The notes beneath the pieces are model-generated. The model worked only from the letters and a program-made list of their open reading frames with translations. It had not been told where the DNA came from and made no database searches. From assembly GCF_947488565.1 (NCBI RefSeq), contig NZ_CANKZC010000004.1, positions 62,001 through 126,000 of the forward strand: a stretch of DNA of 64,000 nt, read 5' to 3'. The position numbers and the translations under genes are program-made. Below are positions 18,423 through 26,602 of the stretch, one piece after another. Positions within the stretch are counted from its first letter, which is position 1. Every line of letters starts with the position of its first letter. This DNA comes from an uncultured Psychrobacter sp. (GTDB lineage Bacteria > Pseudomonadota > Gammaproteobacteria > Pseudomonadales > Moraxellaceae).

Positions 18423-19205
18423 ATGACGGATTATACCAATCTTAACCTATCTATCGACGGACACACCGCTACCGTCACCTTAAATAACCCACCTGCTCAT
18501 ACGTGGACAATGGACAGCTTGCCTGCTCTTAAGCAGCTGGTCACTGATCTCAATGCCAATGACGATGTGTATGCCTTAATCATTCATGGTGATGGTGAAA
18601 AGTTCTTTTCAGCTGGTGCGGACTTAAATAATTTCTCAGACGGCGATAAAGGTCGTGCGATTAGCATGGCGATTGCCTTTGGTGAAGCGTTTGAGGCTTT
18701 ATCGGCTTATCGCGGCGTTAGTATCGCTGTCATCAATGGCTATGCGATGGGTGGCGGACTTGAGTGTGCGCTGGCCTGTGATATTCGCATCGCAGAAGAA
18801 CATGCACAGATGGCCTTACCAGAGACCGGCGTGGGACTTCTGCCATGTGCGGGTGGTACACAAAACCTGCCTTTACTTGTTGGTGAAGGTTGGGCGAAAC
18901 GTATGATATTGTGCGGTGAGCGTATTGATGCTGATACTGCACTGCGAATTGGTTTGGTTGAGGAGGTCGCGGCTAAAGGCGAAGGGTTGCAAGTAGCACA
19001 AGCCTTGGCAAAGAAAGTTGCGAAGCAGTCACCCGTTGCCGTCAGTTATTCTAAACAGCTTATTCAAGCTGCAAGAAATACCCCACCTGCACAAAACCTG
19101 ATTCATGAGCGTGAAGCTTTTGTTAAATTATTTGATACCAATGATCAGCGTGAAGGCGTGCAAGCCTTTTTGGAAAAGCGCAAACCCACTTGGCAGAATA
19201 AATAA
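18423..19205 (+). CDS. Enoyl-CoA hydratase
   Basis: A 260-residue crotonase-fold hydratase. In the valine route it would add water to methacrylyl-CoA to give 3-hydroxyisobutyryl-CoA. The oxyanion-hole segments SAGADL and GYAMGGGLE are present, with both catalytic glutamates: one in GGGLECALACD and one 20 residues later in LPETGVGLLPCAGGTQ. I chose the ATG at 18423, which follows an AAGGGA ribosome binding site, instead of the in-frame start at 18399. It lies 48 bases after the acyl-CoA dehydrogenase and 60 before the next crotonase-family gene, so it is very probably in the same transcript. Confidence 0.9.
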   Translation: MTDYTNLNLSIDGHTATVTLNNPPAHTWTMDSLPALKQLVTDLNANDDVYALIIHGDGEKFFSAGADLNNFSDGDKGRAISMAIAFGEAFEALSAYRGVSIAVINGYAMGGGLECALACDIRIAEEHAQMALPETGVGLLPCAGGTQNLPLLVGEGWAKRMILCGERIDADTALRIGLVEEVAAKGEGLQVAQALAKKVAKQSPVAVSYSKQLIQAARNTPPAQNLIHEREAFVKLFDTNDQREGVQAFLEKRKPTWQNK

Positions 19206-19264
19206 ACACAATAAATTCATTTTTATTCTAATATTCTTGTTTTTAAACTTGATAGGTCGATTTT

Positions 19265-20521
19265 ATGACAGCGACGGATAATATTAATAATCAAAAAGCC
19301 GAAGAGACAAGTACTCAAGACGCGCCCGTATTATTTGAGACAGAGTCGACAGACTGTGGTCACCTGATTGGCATCATGACACTCAACACACCCAAAGCTC
19401 TCAATGCGCTTAGCGTTGAGATGTGTCAGTTACTAGCCCAGCAGTTAGAGCAGTGGGAAAGTGACGATCAGGTAGTGGCGCTTATATTAAAAGGAGCGGG
19501 CGATAAGGCATTTTGTGCTGGCGGTGATATTCGTAAGCTGTATGACAGTATGTCTACCAGCGCGCCTTTACCCAATCCTTATGCAACTGAGTTTTTTAGC
19601 CATGAGTATCGCTTATATCGGCAGATGCATTTTTATTCTAAACCATTAATACTCTGGGGTGACGGTATTATCATGGGCGGTGGTATGGGGCTAATGGCTG
19701 GTTGTAGTCATCGAATGGTGACTGAGCGCACCCGATTTGCCATGCCAGAAGTCACCATTGGATTGTTCCCTGATGCTTCTGGTAGTTGGTTTTTGCAACG
19801 TATGCCAGCGAAGACAGGGTTGTTCTTAGGATTGACAGGTGCGATGTGTAATGGCAACGACGCGCTATTAGCCAATCTTGCAGAGTATGCCGTTGCCAGT
19901 AGTGATTATGACGCCATTATACAAAGTTTAAAACAGAGTGATTGGCAAGCAGCAGCTGATAACACTGATAAATGTCATCAGCACAGCGCTCATAGTATTG
20001 CTAGCCGTGCATTAGCTGCGCAATCAGGTGCTAAATTACCTGCTAGTAAACTGGCGACGTACTGGCAACCTATCCAGCAGTTGATGAACAGTGGCGGACT
20101 GGGAGATATCGATGCGATGCTACAAAGCGATGAAGCGCTCGCAAAATTAGATGAAGACTTTGCTAGTGACAGCTGGACGCAGCGCGCAGTGACTACTTAT
20201 CGTCAAGGCTGCCCTGTGACCGTCGCTTTGACTTATGCGCTTTATCATAAAGTTACGGACTTATCGATAGAACAAGTTTTGTATTTAGAGACCAATGTGG
20301 CAGTACATTGCGCGGCCAATCCTGACTTTAAAGAGGGCGTACGCGCATTGTTGATTGATAAAGACCGCACGCCTCACTGGTCACGCTCATTAGCAGACTG
20401 TCTCAGCACTAAAGGACAAGAATACATACATCAGCATTTTGTAAATCCTTATGCTAAAGGTGAGCATCCTTTGGGCGATTGGTTGGGTGATAAGGCCTTG
20501 GCTAGCCAGCTTGTGCGCTAA
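19265..20521 (+). CDS. 3-hydroxyisobutyryl-CoA hydrolase
   Basis: A 418-residue crotonase-superfamily thioesterase that releases 3-hydroxyisobutyrate from its CoA ester, the committed step that protects cells from reactive methacrylyl-CoA. The HIBCH hallmarks are AFCAGGDIRKLYD, DGIIMGGGMGLMAG and FAMPEVTIGLFPDASGS, with the Glu and Asp of that last segment as the catalytic pair. The length is longer than the roughly 350-residue norm; the central region (about residues 235-260) contains a hydrophilic insertion. It sits in the valine cluster between the hydratase and mmsB. Confidence 0.9.
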   Translation: MTATDNINNQKAEETSTQDAPVLFETESTDCGHLIGIMTLNTPKALNALSVEMCQLLAQQLEQWESDDQVVALILKGAGDKAFCAGGDIRKLYDSMSTSAPLPNPYATEFFSHEYRLYRQMHFYSKPLILWGDGIIMGGGMGLMAGCSHRMVTERTRFAMPEVTIGLFPDASGSWFLQRMPAKTGLFLGLTGAMCNGNDALLANLAEYAVASSDYDAIIQSLKQSDWQAAADNTDKCHQHSAHSIASRALAAQSGAKLPASKLATYWQPIQQLMNSGGLGDIDAMLQSDEALAKLDEDFASDSWTQRAVTTYRQGCPVTVALTYALYHKVTDLSIEQVLYLETNVAVHCAANPDFKEGVRALLIDKDRTPHWSRSLADCLSTKGQEYIHQHFVNPYAKGEHPLGDWLGDKALASQLVR

Positions 20522-20635
20522 GAGCTTTTAGACTCATTATAAGAATCAGGTATAAATTAAAAAACGCAAAACTATGTATAGCACTGTCTTCTACATATAT
20601 ATGTAAACAATAAGCAATCATCAAGGAGCGATGAG

Positions 20636-21610
20636 ATGGGTACAAAGGATACAGAGTTGAATAATAAAGAATCAAATAATGCCACTATGTCTGACAATAA
20701 CACTGATAAGCCAAATATTGCCTTTATTGGACTTGGAAATATGGGCGCCCCAATGGCAGAAAACTTGTTAAAAGCTGGTTATACGCTATCAGTCTATGAT
20801 TTGTCAGCAGACGCCACTCAGCGTCTAGAGCAAGCAGGTGCTAGCATCGCAGATAGCCCTAAGAGCGCTGCGAGCAATGCACAAGTTGTCATCAGCATGC
20901 TACCCGCTGGTAAGCACGTGCATTCTGTCTATCTAGGCGAAGATGGAACCAACGGTTTGCTTGCAGAGTTACCCAAAGGTACGTTGGTCATCGATAGCAG
21001 TACCATCGCTGCAGCTGACGCAAGATTGGTGGCAGAGGCAGCAAGTAAGCTTGGGGTAGACTTTTTGGATGCCCCGGTCTCTGGCGGTACGGGCGGCGCC
21101 ATCGCTGGTAGTTTGACTTTTATCGTTGGCGGCAGCGTTGAAGCGTTTGCCAAAGCTGAGCCGATACTGGCCGTCATGGGCAAAAATATTTTTCATGCAG
21201 GCGAGCATGGCGCTGGACAAGTTGCCAAAATTTGCAACAATATGCTCTTAGGAATACTCATGGCAGGGACGGCAGAAGCGATCAATTTAGGGGTCAAAAA
21301 TGGCTTAGATCCCAAAGTATTATCAGATATCATGCTGCAAAGCTCAGGGCGCAACTGGACGCTCGAAGTCTATAACCCTTATCCAAAAGTGCTAGAAAAT
21401 GTTCCTTCTAGCAATGGCTATAAAGGAGGATTTATGAGCAAGCTTATGCAAAAAGATCTTGATCTTGCCATGCAAACTGCAAAGGATACTGAGGTTGAGA
21501 CGCCGATGGGCGCTAAGGCCACAGAGCTTTACGAAGCGCATGCACGCGATAATGGCGATAGAGACTTTTCTAGTATTATGGCCTATCATGATCATTCAGT
21601 ATTGTCTTAA
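20636..21610 (+). CDS. mmsB: 3-hydroxyisobutyrate dehydrogenase
   Basis: A 324-residue beta-hydroxyacid dehydrogenase that oxidises 3-hydroxyisobutyrate to methylmalonate semialdehyde with NAD+, supplying the MmsA substrate. The N-terminal Rossmann motif is IAFIGLGNMGAPMAENL, the substrate signature is DAPVSGGTGGAIAGSL, and the catalytic lysine is in GAGQVAKICNNM. I kept the ATG at 20636 because AAGGAG stands 7 bases upstream; this gives a 25-residue polar extension before the Rossmann fold, and an internal ATG at 20687 would remove most of it. It closes the valine cluster and is followed by two small hairpins and a strong terminator. Confidence 0.93.
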   Translation: MGTKDTELNNKESNNATMSDNNTDKPNIAFIGLGNMGAPMAENLLKAGYTLSVYDLSADATQRLEQAGASIADSPKSAASNAQVVISMLPAGKHVHSVYLGEDGTNGLLAELPKGTLVIDSSTIAAADARLVAEAASKLGVDFLDAPVSGGTGGAIAGSLTFIVGGSVEAFAKAEPILAVMGKNIFHAGEHGAGQVAKICNNMLLGILMAGTAEAINLGVKNGLDPKVLSDIMLQSSGRNWTLEVYNPYPKVLENVPSSNGYKGGFMSKLMQKDLDLAMQTAKDTEVETPMGAKATELYEAHARDNGDRDFSSIMAYHDHSVLS

Positions 21611-21655
21611 GTCTATCTAGGCGTTTTAAGACAATATATCGCTTATCGATATATT
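21601..21655. repeat. Two adjacent small inverted repeats after mmsB
   Basis: ATTGTCTTAA (21601-21610, overlapping the mmsB stop) pairs perfectly with TTAAGACAAT (21626-21635). AATATATCG (21633-21641) pairs with CGATATATT (21647-21655). The two stems overlap by three bases, so they would compete. They may protect the 3' end of the mRNA; no function is proven. Confidence 0.5.
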
Positions 21656-21662
21656 AGCGCAC

Positions 21663-21702
21663 AAAAAAGGTCTTCATTATCATTATAGTGAAGACCTTTT
21701 TT
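21663..21702. terminator. Bidirectional rho-independent terminator
   Basis: A 14-bp perfect stem (AAAAAAGGTCTTCA with TGAAGACCTTTTTT) encloses a 12-nt loop. It lies between the converging mmsB and IclR-family genes and can serve both. Confidence 0.92.
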
Positions 21703-21718
21703 ATGCAAGACATAAAAG

Positions 21719-22477
21719 CTAACTTTGTAATTCATAAACCAAGGCTTGTATATCCTGCGCTGCTGTCTGTAATCGTGGCACATGTTCGAGTAGCTCATCG
21801 AGAGACACTCGCACAGTAGGCGCATGCACATACAAGGAGGCCAAATACCGCGATTTTTTGTCTAGGATGGGTACTGAGACTGCCACCATCTCTGAGATAA
21901 ATTCTTCGTTATCTACGCCGACTCCCATTTTAGCGATACGATCAAGCTCAGTGTTTAAAGCATCGATATCTATGATGGTGTTCTTAGTGAATTTATTTAA
22001 CGTCAGATTGCTCAGCATTTTACGACGGCTTGAAGCCGACAGCTGGCTTAAATAAAGTTTGCCAGTGGCCGTACACCACATAGGAGACTTGGCGCCGACG
22101 GGCAAGTATATTTGTAGGGGCAGTGTGGTTGTCACACGATTGGTATAGACCATGTTCATATGATAAGGAATGCCAATACCGCAAGTTTCTTGAATATCCT
22201 CGACCAGTTTTTGCAAAATAACTTCACGCTCATTAAAGAACTGACGCTGTTGCCATAATGCTACGCTTAAGTTGCGCACCCGCTTACCAGGAATGATACC
22301 GCCGCCAATATCAACAGCCACAAACCCTTCATCAACCAAGTTTTGAATCAAGCGATGAATCGTCGGTTTCGGTATATCAAGCTCTTGAGAAAGCTCAAGC
22401 GGAGAGATAGGTTTGGGTGCATAGGATATCTTTTCTATAATCTCTAATACACGCGTAATTGAAGACACTTTAGGCAT
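21719..22477 (-). CDS. IclR-family transcriptional regulator
   Basis: A 252-residue regulator. The N-terminal winged helix-turn-helix (about residues 1-65) includes SPLELSQELDIPKPTIHRLI, and the C-terminal effector-binding domain contains the MVYTNRV and GAKSPMWCTATGKLYLS segments typical of IclR proteins. These factors often control catabolic genes for aromatic or organic acids next to them. Here the gene converges on the valine cluster and diverges from an outer-membrane protein gene, so either could be a target. A pair of similar near-palindromic sequences in the divergent region is a possible binding site. The ligand is unknown. Confidence 0.88.
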   Translation of the reverse strand: MPKVSSITRVLEIIEKISYAPKPISPLELSQELDIPKPTIHRLIQNLVDEGFVAVDIGGGIIPGKRVRNLSVALWQQRQFFNEREVILQKLVEDIQETCGIGIPYHMNMVYTNRVTTTLPLQIYLPVGAKSPMWCTATGKLYLSQLSASSRRKMLSNLTLNKFTKNTIIDIDALNTELDRIAKMGVGVDNEEFISEMVAVSVPILDKKSRYLASLYVHAPTVRVSLDELLEHVPRLQTAAQDIQALVYELQS

Positions 22478-23023
22478 ATAGGTAGCTTAATAATAAGTGG
22501 TAAATAACATGATGTATCGCACGATTAGACACACTAACGACTTATGGCAAATATCATAGGACAAACGCTATGATTAATATTATAAAAGAAAACACGCAAT
22601 AAATCTCACAGGTATCACAAACTTTTTTTGAGAGCAACTGTAGATACATCATCTGACAAATCACAACAAACAGAAGTAATAAACTATATAACCATTATTG
22701 TATTAATTGATCGAGTAAGACATTATGTTTACATACTTTGCAGCACTGTTGCACAAGCTTTTAGTATTTAGAGGGTATGTATACATACTTTTAATTACTT
22801 TGAGCGTATCTTGTAACGGTAAAGCGATTTTTTACAGGTTCGTGTAGCAATTATTACAATTTCTATGCAATCTTTACATAATGGCAAATAAAATGCCTCT
22901 ATTCAGGGGTGACTTTTAAAGCCAAAATTGTTTTAATCTGCTCAACAAAAACGGTTGTTTAAAATACAAAAGAAATAATCGTTTTTTTGGGGCTAGTTAT
23001 TTCATATCTTTAGGAGAACAAAC
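22478..23023. other. Long divergent intergenic region between iclR-type and omp genes
   Basis: This 546-base AT-rich region must carry the promoters of both flanking genes. It contains the palindrome GTATGTATACATAC and a related upstream copy, listed separately. AGGAG lies upstream of the omp ATG. I see no open reading frame with a start site and no RNA gene. Confidence 0.45.
22726..22791. promoter_or_regulatory. Paired near-palindromic sites, candidate operator
   Basis: The 14-base sequences TGTTTACATACTTT (22726-22739) and TGTATACATACTTT (22778-22791) differ at one base and are spaced 52 bases apart, about five helical turns. The second is part of a perfect 14-bp palindrome GTATGTATACATAC (22775-22788). 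This layout suits a dimeric regulator binding at two sites. Which regulator binds is unknown; the adjacent IclR-type protein is a candidate. Confidence 0.35.
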
Positions 23024-23956
23024 ATGAAACTTATTAAACTAACTGCAATTTCTGCCGCTGTTCTAGCGTCATCTGCTGCTTTAGCCGCTGAGCCTGTAAT
23101 CGTTGTAGATGATACTCAAGCTGCAACTGCAGATGCTGTTGTATATGAAGCTGAGCCGGTAGCTGTTGCTTATGAAGCTGAGCCAGTAGCGTACGAAGCT
23201 GAGCCAGTTGCTTATGAAGCTGAACCAGCTCCTGCCGCTTATAACAACGACGCGGGTATCATCCGTAACACCACTGGCGCTATCTTCGGTGGTACTAAAA
23301 CTCTATTTAATACAGCTATCAATCCAGCTGCTGTAAGCGCTGAAGTTGGTACTTTAGGTTATGGTGCTAACGTAGCATGGAGCATCAACGACAAGACTGA
23401 ACTACAAGCTGGTTGGGCAGGTGGTGATGTTGCTGACCTTTTTGGCGGTGATTTCGATGCTGATGATGTCAACTATGATGTGGATGCTGACTTTAGCAAC
23501 CCATACCTAGGCGTACAACTACGTCCTGCTGGTAACTGGTTCACAATGGGCGCTGGTGTTATCGTCCCTGATAACGATATTGATGTAACTGCTAATGCTG
23601 AAGGTGATTTCTTCAAACTTGATGGCATTCAGTATAATGCTGCTCAAACTGGTAACTTAGAAGGTAGTTTAGAGCATCGTAACAAGCTTGCTCCATATGG
23701 TACTATTGGTTTCCGTCCAAATATCGGTAATAACTGGGGTGTATTTGGTGAAGTCGGTGCAGCATATATGGGTAAAACGGACGCTACTGTTCGTTCAACT
23801 AACCCAGATGCCGATGTTAATTACACAGATGCACAAGGCAACACTCAATCTATCAAAGGTAGTGAAGTTGCTAACATCGCTGAACGCGAGCTAGAAGATA
23901 AAGATTGGTTAGAATGGTTCCCAATTGTTAAAGTTGGTGCCACTTACCGCTTCTAA
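23024..23956 (+). CDS. Outer-membrane beta-barrel protein with acidic YEAEPVA repeats
   Basis: A 310-residue secreted protein. A signal peptide (residues 1-21, ending AALA) is followed by an acidic segment with four copies of a YEAEPVA-like unit (residues 41-70). The rest alternates polar and hydrophobic residues, as in a beta-barrel, and ends in the aromatic terminus GATYRF expected for outer-membrane insertion. The remainder resembles the barrels of porin-like or OmpW-like proteins, but I cannot name the family. A strong AGGAG ribosome binding site, a long upstream region and a strong terminator suggest an abundant, regulated protein. Its binding partner or solute is unknown. Confidence 0.8.
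   Translation: MKLIKLTAISAAVLASSAALAAEPVIVVDDTQAATADAVVYEAEPVAVAYEAEPVAYEAEPVAYEAEPAPAAYNNDAGIIRNTTGAIFGGTKTLFNTAINPAAVSAEVGTLGYGANVAWSINDKTELQAGWAGGDVADLFGGDFDADDVNYDVDADFSNPYLGVQLRPAGNWFTMGAGVIVPDNDIDVTANAEGDFFKLDGIQYNAAQTGNLEGSLEHRNKLAPYGTIGFRPNIGNNWGVFGEVGAAYMGKTDATVRSTNPDADVNYTDAQGNTQSIKGSEVANIAERELEDKDWLEWFPIVKVGATYRF
23144..23233 (+). repeat. In-frame tandem repeat coding YEAEPVA units
   Basis: Four imperfect copies of a 21-base unit (TATGAAGCTGAGCCAGTAGC-like, the first copy stretched by two codons) encode the acidic, proline-containing segment just after the signal peptide. The copies differ mainly at third codon positions, so the protein repeat is preserved better than the DNA. Copy number could vary by slippage. 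Confidence 0.75.
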
Positions 23957-24002
23957 TCTGATGACAGTCTCAGTATTGTTGTGAGAAGAAAAGTAAGTGT
24001 AT

Positions 24003-24033
24003 AAAAAACGACCCTAAAAAGGGTCGTTTTTTT
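24003..24033. terminator. Bidirectional rho-independent terminator
   Basis: A 12-bp perfect stem (AAAAAACGACCC with GGGTCGTTTTTT) with a 6-nt TAAAAA loop. It serves the omp gene and can also end the convergent phosphopantetheinyl transferase transcript. Confidence 0.92.
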
Positions 24034-24099
24034 GTCTGTAATAAAATGTTTGGATTAATATAATGTGAAAATCTTGATAGCATATCAATATTTAGAATC

Positions 24100-24864
24100 T
24101 CAAAATATTATTACCGTTTGATAAGAAAACAAAATAACGATCTGATAAGGAAGTGGCTGATTGTCGGTCAGAGTGGCAAGCGACTTATCTTGTTCAAGGT
24201 TAGTGGCGATGTCAGAGATGAGATACTGGTAGTTCATCCCCAGCCCTTGTGCAAGGGTATGATGGTTGATCTTGATAAAGCTCTCTTTTATTTGCCAAAG
24301 TAATTTGACCACGGTATCACGCTGATCTAATGGTAACGCTTGTAGTAGGGTGATTTCGTTAGGATGATAAAAACGCTGGGCTACGTGCCAAGCAACTTGG
24401 TTGGTCTCTATGTCAATACCGACCATACGTTGATGGCTAATGACCACTGCAACGCTAGCATTTGGATTGTCATTGCTATTATTGGCACTGCCAGTACTTG
24501 AATGGCTAAAGCACACATAGTAACTACTACTATTAAGACGATAGGGAAACTGGGCTTCGTTTAACGTATCATCGATTTCTAATGTGGTGAGAAGCTCTTG
24601 CAGTAATCGTCGTACGCCCATGCGTTGCTGTCGACGTTGTCTTTGGGCGTTTTTTTGTACGGATGAACCATGAGTAGGTAGACGGTATTGCCATTCAAGA
24701 GTGGAGAAGTTGATAGAAGAGGCATGTAAAGTATTGGCTATTGACAACCAAGGTAGCTCATTCCACAAGCGTAGACTCATAGGGGCGCTCACATAAGCGG
24801 TTGCGCACCACGTCGTGGGACTGAGCTGCGTATATTGAGTGTCATAAAGATGCGGAATGTGCAT
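24100..24864 (-). CDS. 4'-phosphopantetheinyl transferase, Sfp type
   Basis: A 254-residue enzyme that moves 4'-phosphopantetheine from CoA onto carrier proteins of fatty-acid, polyketide or non-ribosomal peptide synthases. The two family motifs are clear: VGIDIE (D151 and E153, magnesium ligands) and W190-QIKES (K193, E194). The N-terminal half is variable, and a Ser/Asn-rich stretch (about residues 121-137) interrupts the middle. There is no synthase gene in this window, so the acceptor protein is unknown; in organisms without a separate AcpS this type can serve the fatty-acid carrier. It is a single gene, convergent with the omp gene. Confidence 0.88.
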   Translation of the reverse strand: MHIPHLYDTQYTQLSPTTWCATAYVSAPMSLRLWNELPWLSIANTLHASSINFSTLEWQYRLPTHGSSVQKNAQRQRRQQRMGVRRLLQELLTTLEIDDTLNEAQFPYRLNSSSYYVCFSHSSTGSANNSNDNPNASVAVVISHQRMVGIDIETNQVAWHVAQRFYHPNEITLLQALPLDQRDTVVKLLWQIKESFIKINHHTLAQGLGMNYQYLISDIATNLEQDKSLATLTDNQPLPYQIVILFSYQTVIIF

Positions 24865-24914
24865 AACTTATAGATCAGGTATTTAAGAAACAAAGCGTTT
24901 GCCAAAGTTAATAT

Positions 24915-24945
24915 AAAAGCCCAACAATGTCACTCTTGTTGAGCT
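24915..24945 (-). terminator. Rho-independent terminator of pal
   Basis: On the minus strand AGCTCAACAA (24945-24936) pairs with TTGTTGGGCT (24927-24918), with one G-U pair and an 8-nt loop, followed by a short T-rich tract. It is placed just downstream of the pal stop codon. Confidence 0.8.
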
Positions 24946-24998
24946 TTTGATATTAGAACATTTTTTAGTAAAAATATAATAATTGTGTCTACTAGATA

Positions 24999-25541
24999 TT
25001 AGTAAGAAAGCTCAGCACGGCGGTTCTGTGCGTAGGCTTGTTCGGTAGTACCAGTAGCAGCAGGACGCTCTTCGCCATAGCTGATGACGCGAATGTTGTT
25101 AACGCTAATACCTTGAGCTGCAAGGTAGTTACGAGCTGCTTGCGCGCGGCGCTCGCCAAGTGCCATATTGTACTCACGGCTACCACGCTCATCAGTATGA
25201 CCTGCAATCACAACACCAGCGGCAGGATTTGAGCTAAGCAAACTTGCATGTTGGTTTAGTACACTGGCAGCTTGTGGGGTGATCTCGCTGCTATCAAAAT
25301 CGAAATATACCACCGCTTGTAAGTTTTCTGCGCCAGTTACGATAGCACTTGAATTGTCTACGACCACAGCGCCAGTATAACCAGCTTGACCACCTGGGAT
25401 ACCTAAAGGAGCCACAACGACTTCTGAAGTAGCGCGCTTGGTGGCACAACCAGTTGTTAGGGCAACAGTGCCTGACAATAGAGCAAGGGTAGCGATTTTT
25501 GCAAAACGGCTGCTAGTTACTGAGCTAAAATAAACTGACAT
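24999..25541 (-). CDS. pal: Peptidoglycan-associated lipoprotein (OmpA-like domain)
   Basis: A 180-residue outer-membrane lipoprotein. The signal peptide ends at a lipobox-like sequence (LTTG before C32). The C-terminal OmpA-like domain (about residues 75-180) binds the diaminopimelate of peptidoglycan and contains VVYFDFDSSEI, AGHTDERGSREYNMALGERR and VISYGEERP. Pal is the anchor of the Tol-Pal system, which helps the outer membrane constrict at division. The tolQRAB genes are not adjacent here, so another Pal-like OmpA lipoprotein remains possible. A long AT-rich leader and its own terminator indicate separate expression. Confidence 0.85.
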   Translation of the reverse strand: MSVYFSSVTSSRFAKIATLALLSGTVALTTGCATKRATSEVVVAPLGIPGGQAGYTGAVVVDNSSAIVTGAENLQAVVYFDFDSSEITPQAASVLNQHASLLSSNPAAGVVIAGHTDERGSREYNMALGERRAQAARNYLAAQGISVNNIRVISYGEERPAATGTTEQAYAQNRRAELSY

Positions 25542-25635
25542 AATAAACTCCTAAAATTTTGATAGAATTGTTTTTTTTAATACTTACCATAAAGCTTAGG
25601 CATAAATGCCCATAGAAAAATCAATGTTACGTTAT

Positions 25636-25674
25636 GTAAATAACATTACCGTAAATCATGTCAAAATTTGTCAA
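25636..25674 (-). promoter_or_regulatory. Possible pal promoter with tandem TTGACA boxes
   Basis: On the minus strand two TTGACA hexamers occur 10 bases apart (25674-25669 and 25664-25659), the correct side for pal. The -10 element is not clear; TAATGT or TTATTT downstream are weak candidates. It is a tentative call from resemblance to the sigma-70 -35 box. Confidence 0.3.
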
Positions 25675-25745
25675 CTATTACAATACGCTTTTGGCAATTT
25701 TTGGTGAGAATCAGTAATTTGACAATTTATGCTACTACGACGCTA

Positions 25746-26336
25746 TTACCAGCGATGCTTATCCCAGTTATCAGGGTTGGCCCAATAGTCGGCATTCAAC
25801 CAATTTGGCAGCTTTTTATAATCATACAAATTAAATTGCCATAGCATTAACGATGCTGGTAAGTTTGAAGATGAGTTAGGCAAGCGAGTGTCACCTAAAA
25901 GGTTAAGGGGCGTAAATCCGTAAGCTCGTAGATCTAAAGTACTATCAAGGACGATAAGTAGGTGAGCAGCGTAGAGGTCGCGGTAGCGCATGAGCAAAGG
26001 AATAGAGGCTTTCAATATGTCTGATGATAGATTGGGTAGCCAAAAGCAGGCCAGCTGATAGCGCTGTGATAGCTGCTGTGTATTTAGTGCTGGCAATGTA
26101 GTTAAATGAAATAAAGTGTCGGTCTCATCGTCGTTCAGACTCAACTGCGTCCTCAACTCAGCTATCATTTTTTGATCTTCAGCTATCCATAACAATTGAG
26201 ACGTCTTTTGTCTGTCTTCATCTGTTTTTTTATCATTCGAATCTGCAAGGGTGGGTAACAGCACCTCGATATATTCGCGCAATATTGTAAGAGCCGTCAT
26301 ATCAAGTTCAGGTGTGTTTGCCGAGAGGTCAGTCAT
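25746..26336 (-). CDS. Hypothetical cytoplasmic protein
   Basis: A 196-residue protein that I do not recognise. It has no signal peptide or membrane segment. The N-terminal third is acidic and helical; the middle (LLMRYRDLYAAHLLIVLDST) and the aspartate/tryptophan-rich C-terminus (NWLNADYWANPDNWDKHRW) may form a conserved core. I start at the ATG at 26336, where the protein sequence becomes ordinary, rather than at the upstream in-frame ATG at 26387, whose extra 17 residues look like translated non-coding DNA. It lies upstream of pal on the same strand, but 204 bases separate them. Confidence 0.6.
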   Translation of the reverse strand: MTDLSANTPELDMTALTILREYIEVLLPTLADSNDKKTDEDRQKTSQLLWIAEDQKMIAELRTQLSLNDDETDTLFHLTTLPALNTQQLSQRYQLACFWLPNLSSDILKASIPLLMRYRDLYAAHLLIVLDSTLDLRAYGFTPLNLLGDTRLPNSSSNLPASLMLWQFNLYDYKKLPNWLNADYWANPDNWDKHRW

Positions 26337-26602
26337 GAAGTAGTGCCAGCAGATAAATAGATGAGTTTTATTATAAAGGATAAACATAAAGTTTGGCGAC
26401 TGATCTTAAAACTGTTTTACGCTTGAAATTTCGTAGATTAAGCCAATCTAGCAGTATAATTAACTGCTATACAATACTGATGCAATTACAATACTTTGTA
26501 AATATAGGATGCAATTTATCCTATAGTTTTATTCGATAGCCATGCTCACTATACTGACAACCATTACCTAAAATGTAACCATCTTAAATAATAGGAATCT
26601 TT

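Noticed and set aside
23144..23233. YEAEPVA-coding repeats as a CRISPR-like array
   Set aside because: The units are contiguous, in frame and without spacers; they are a coding repeat in an outer-membrane protein.
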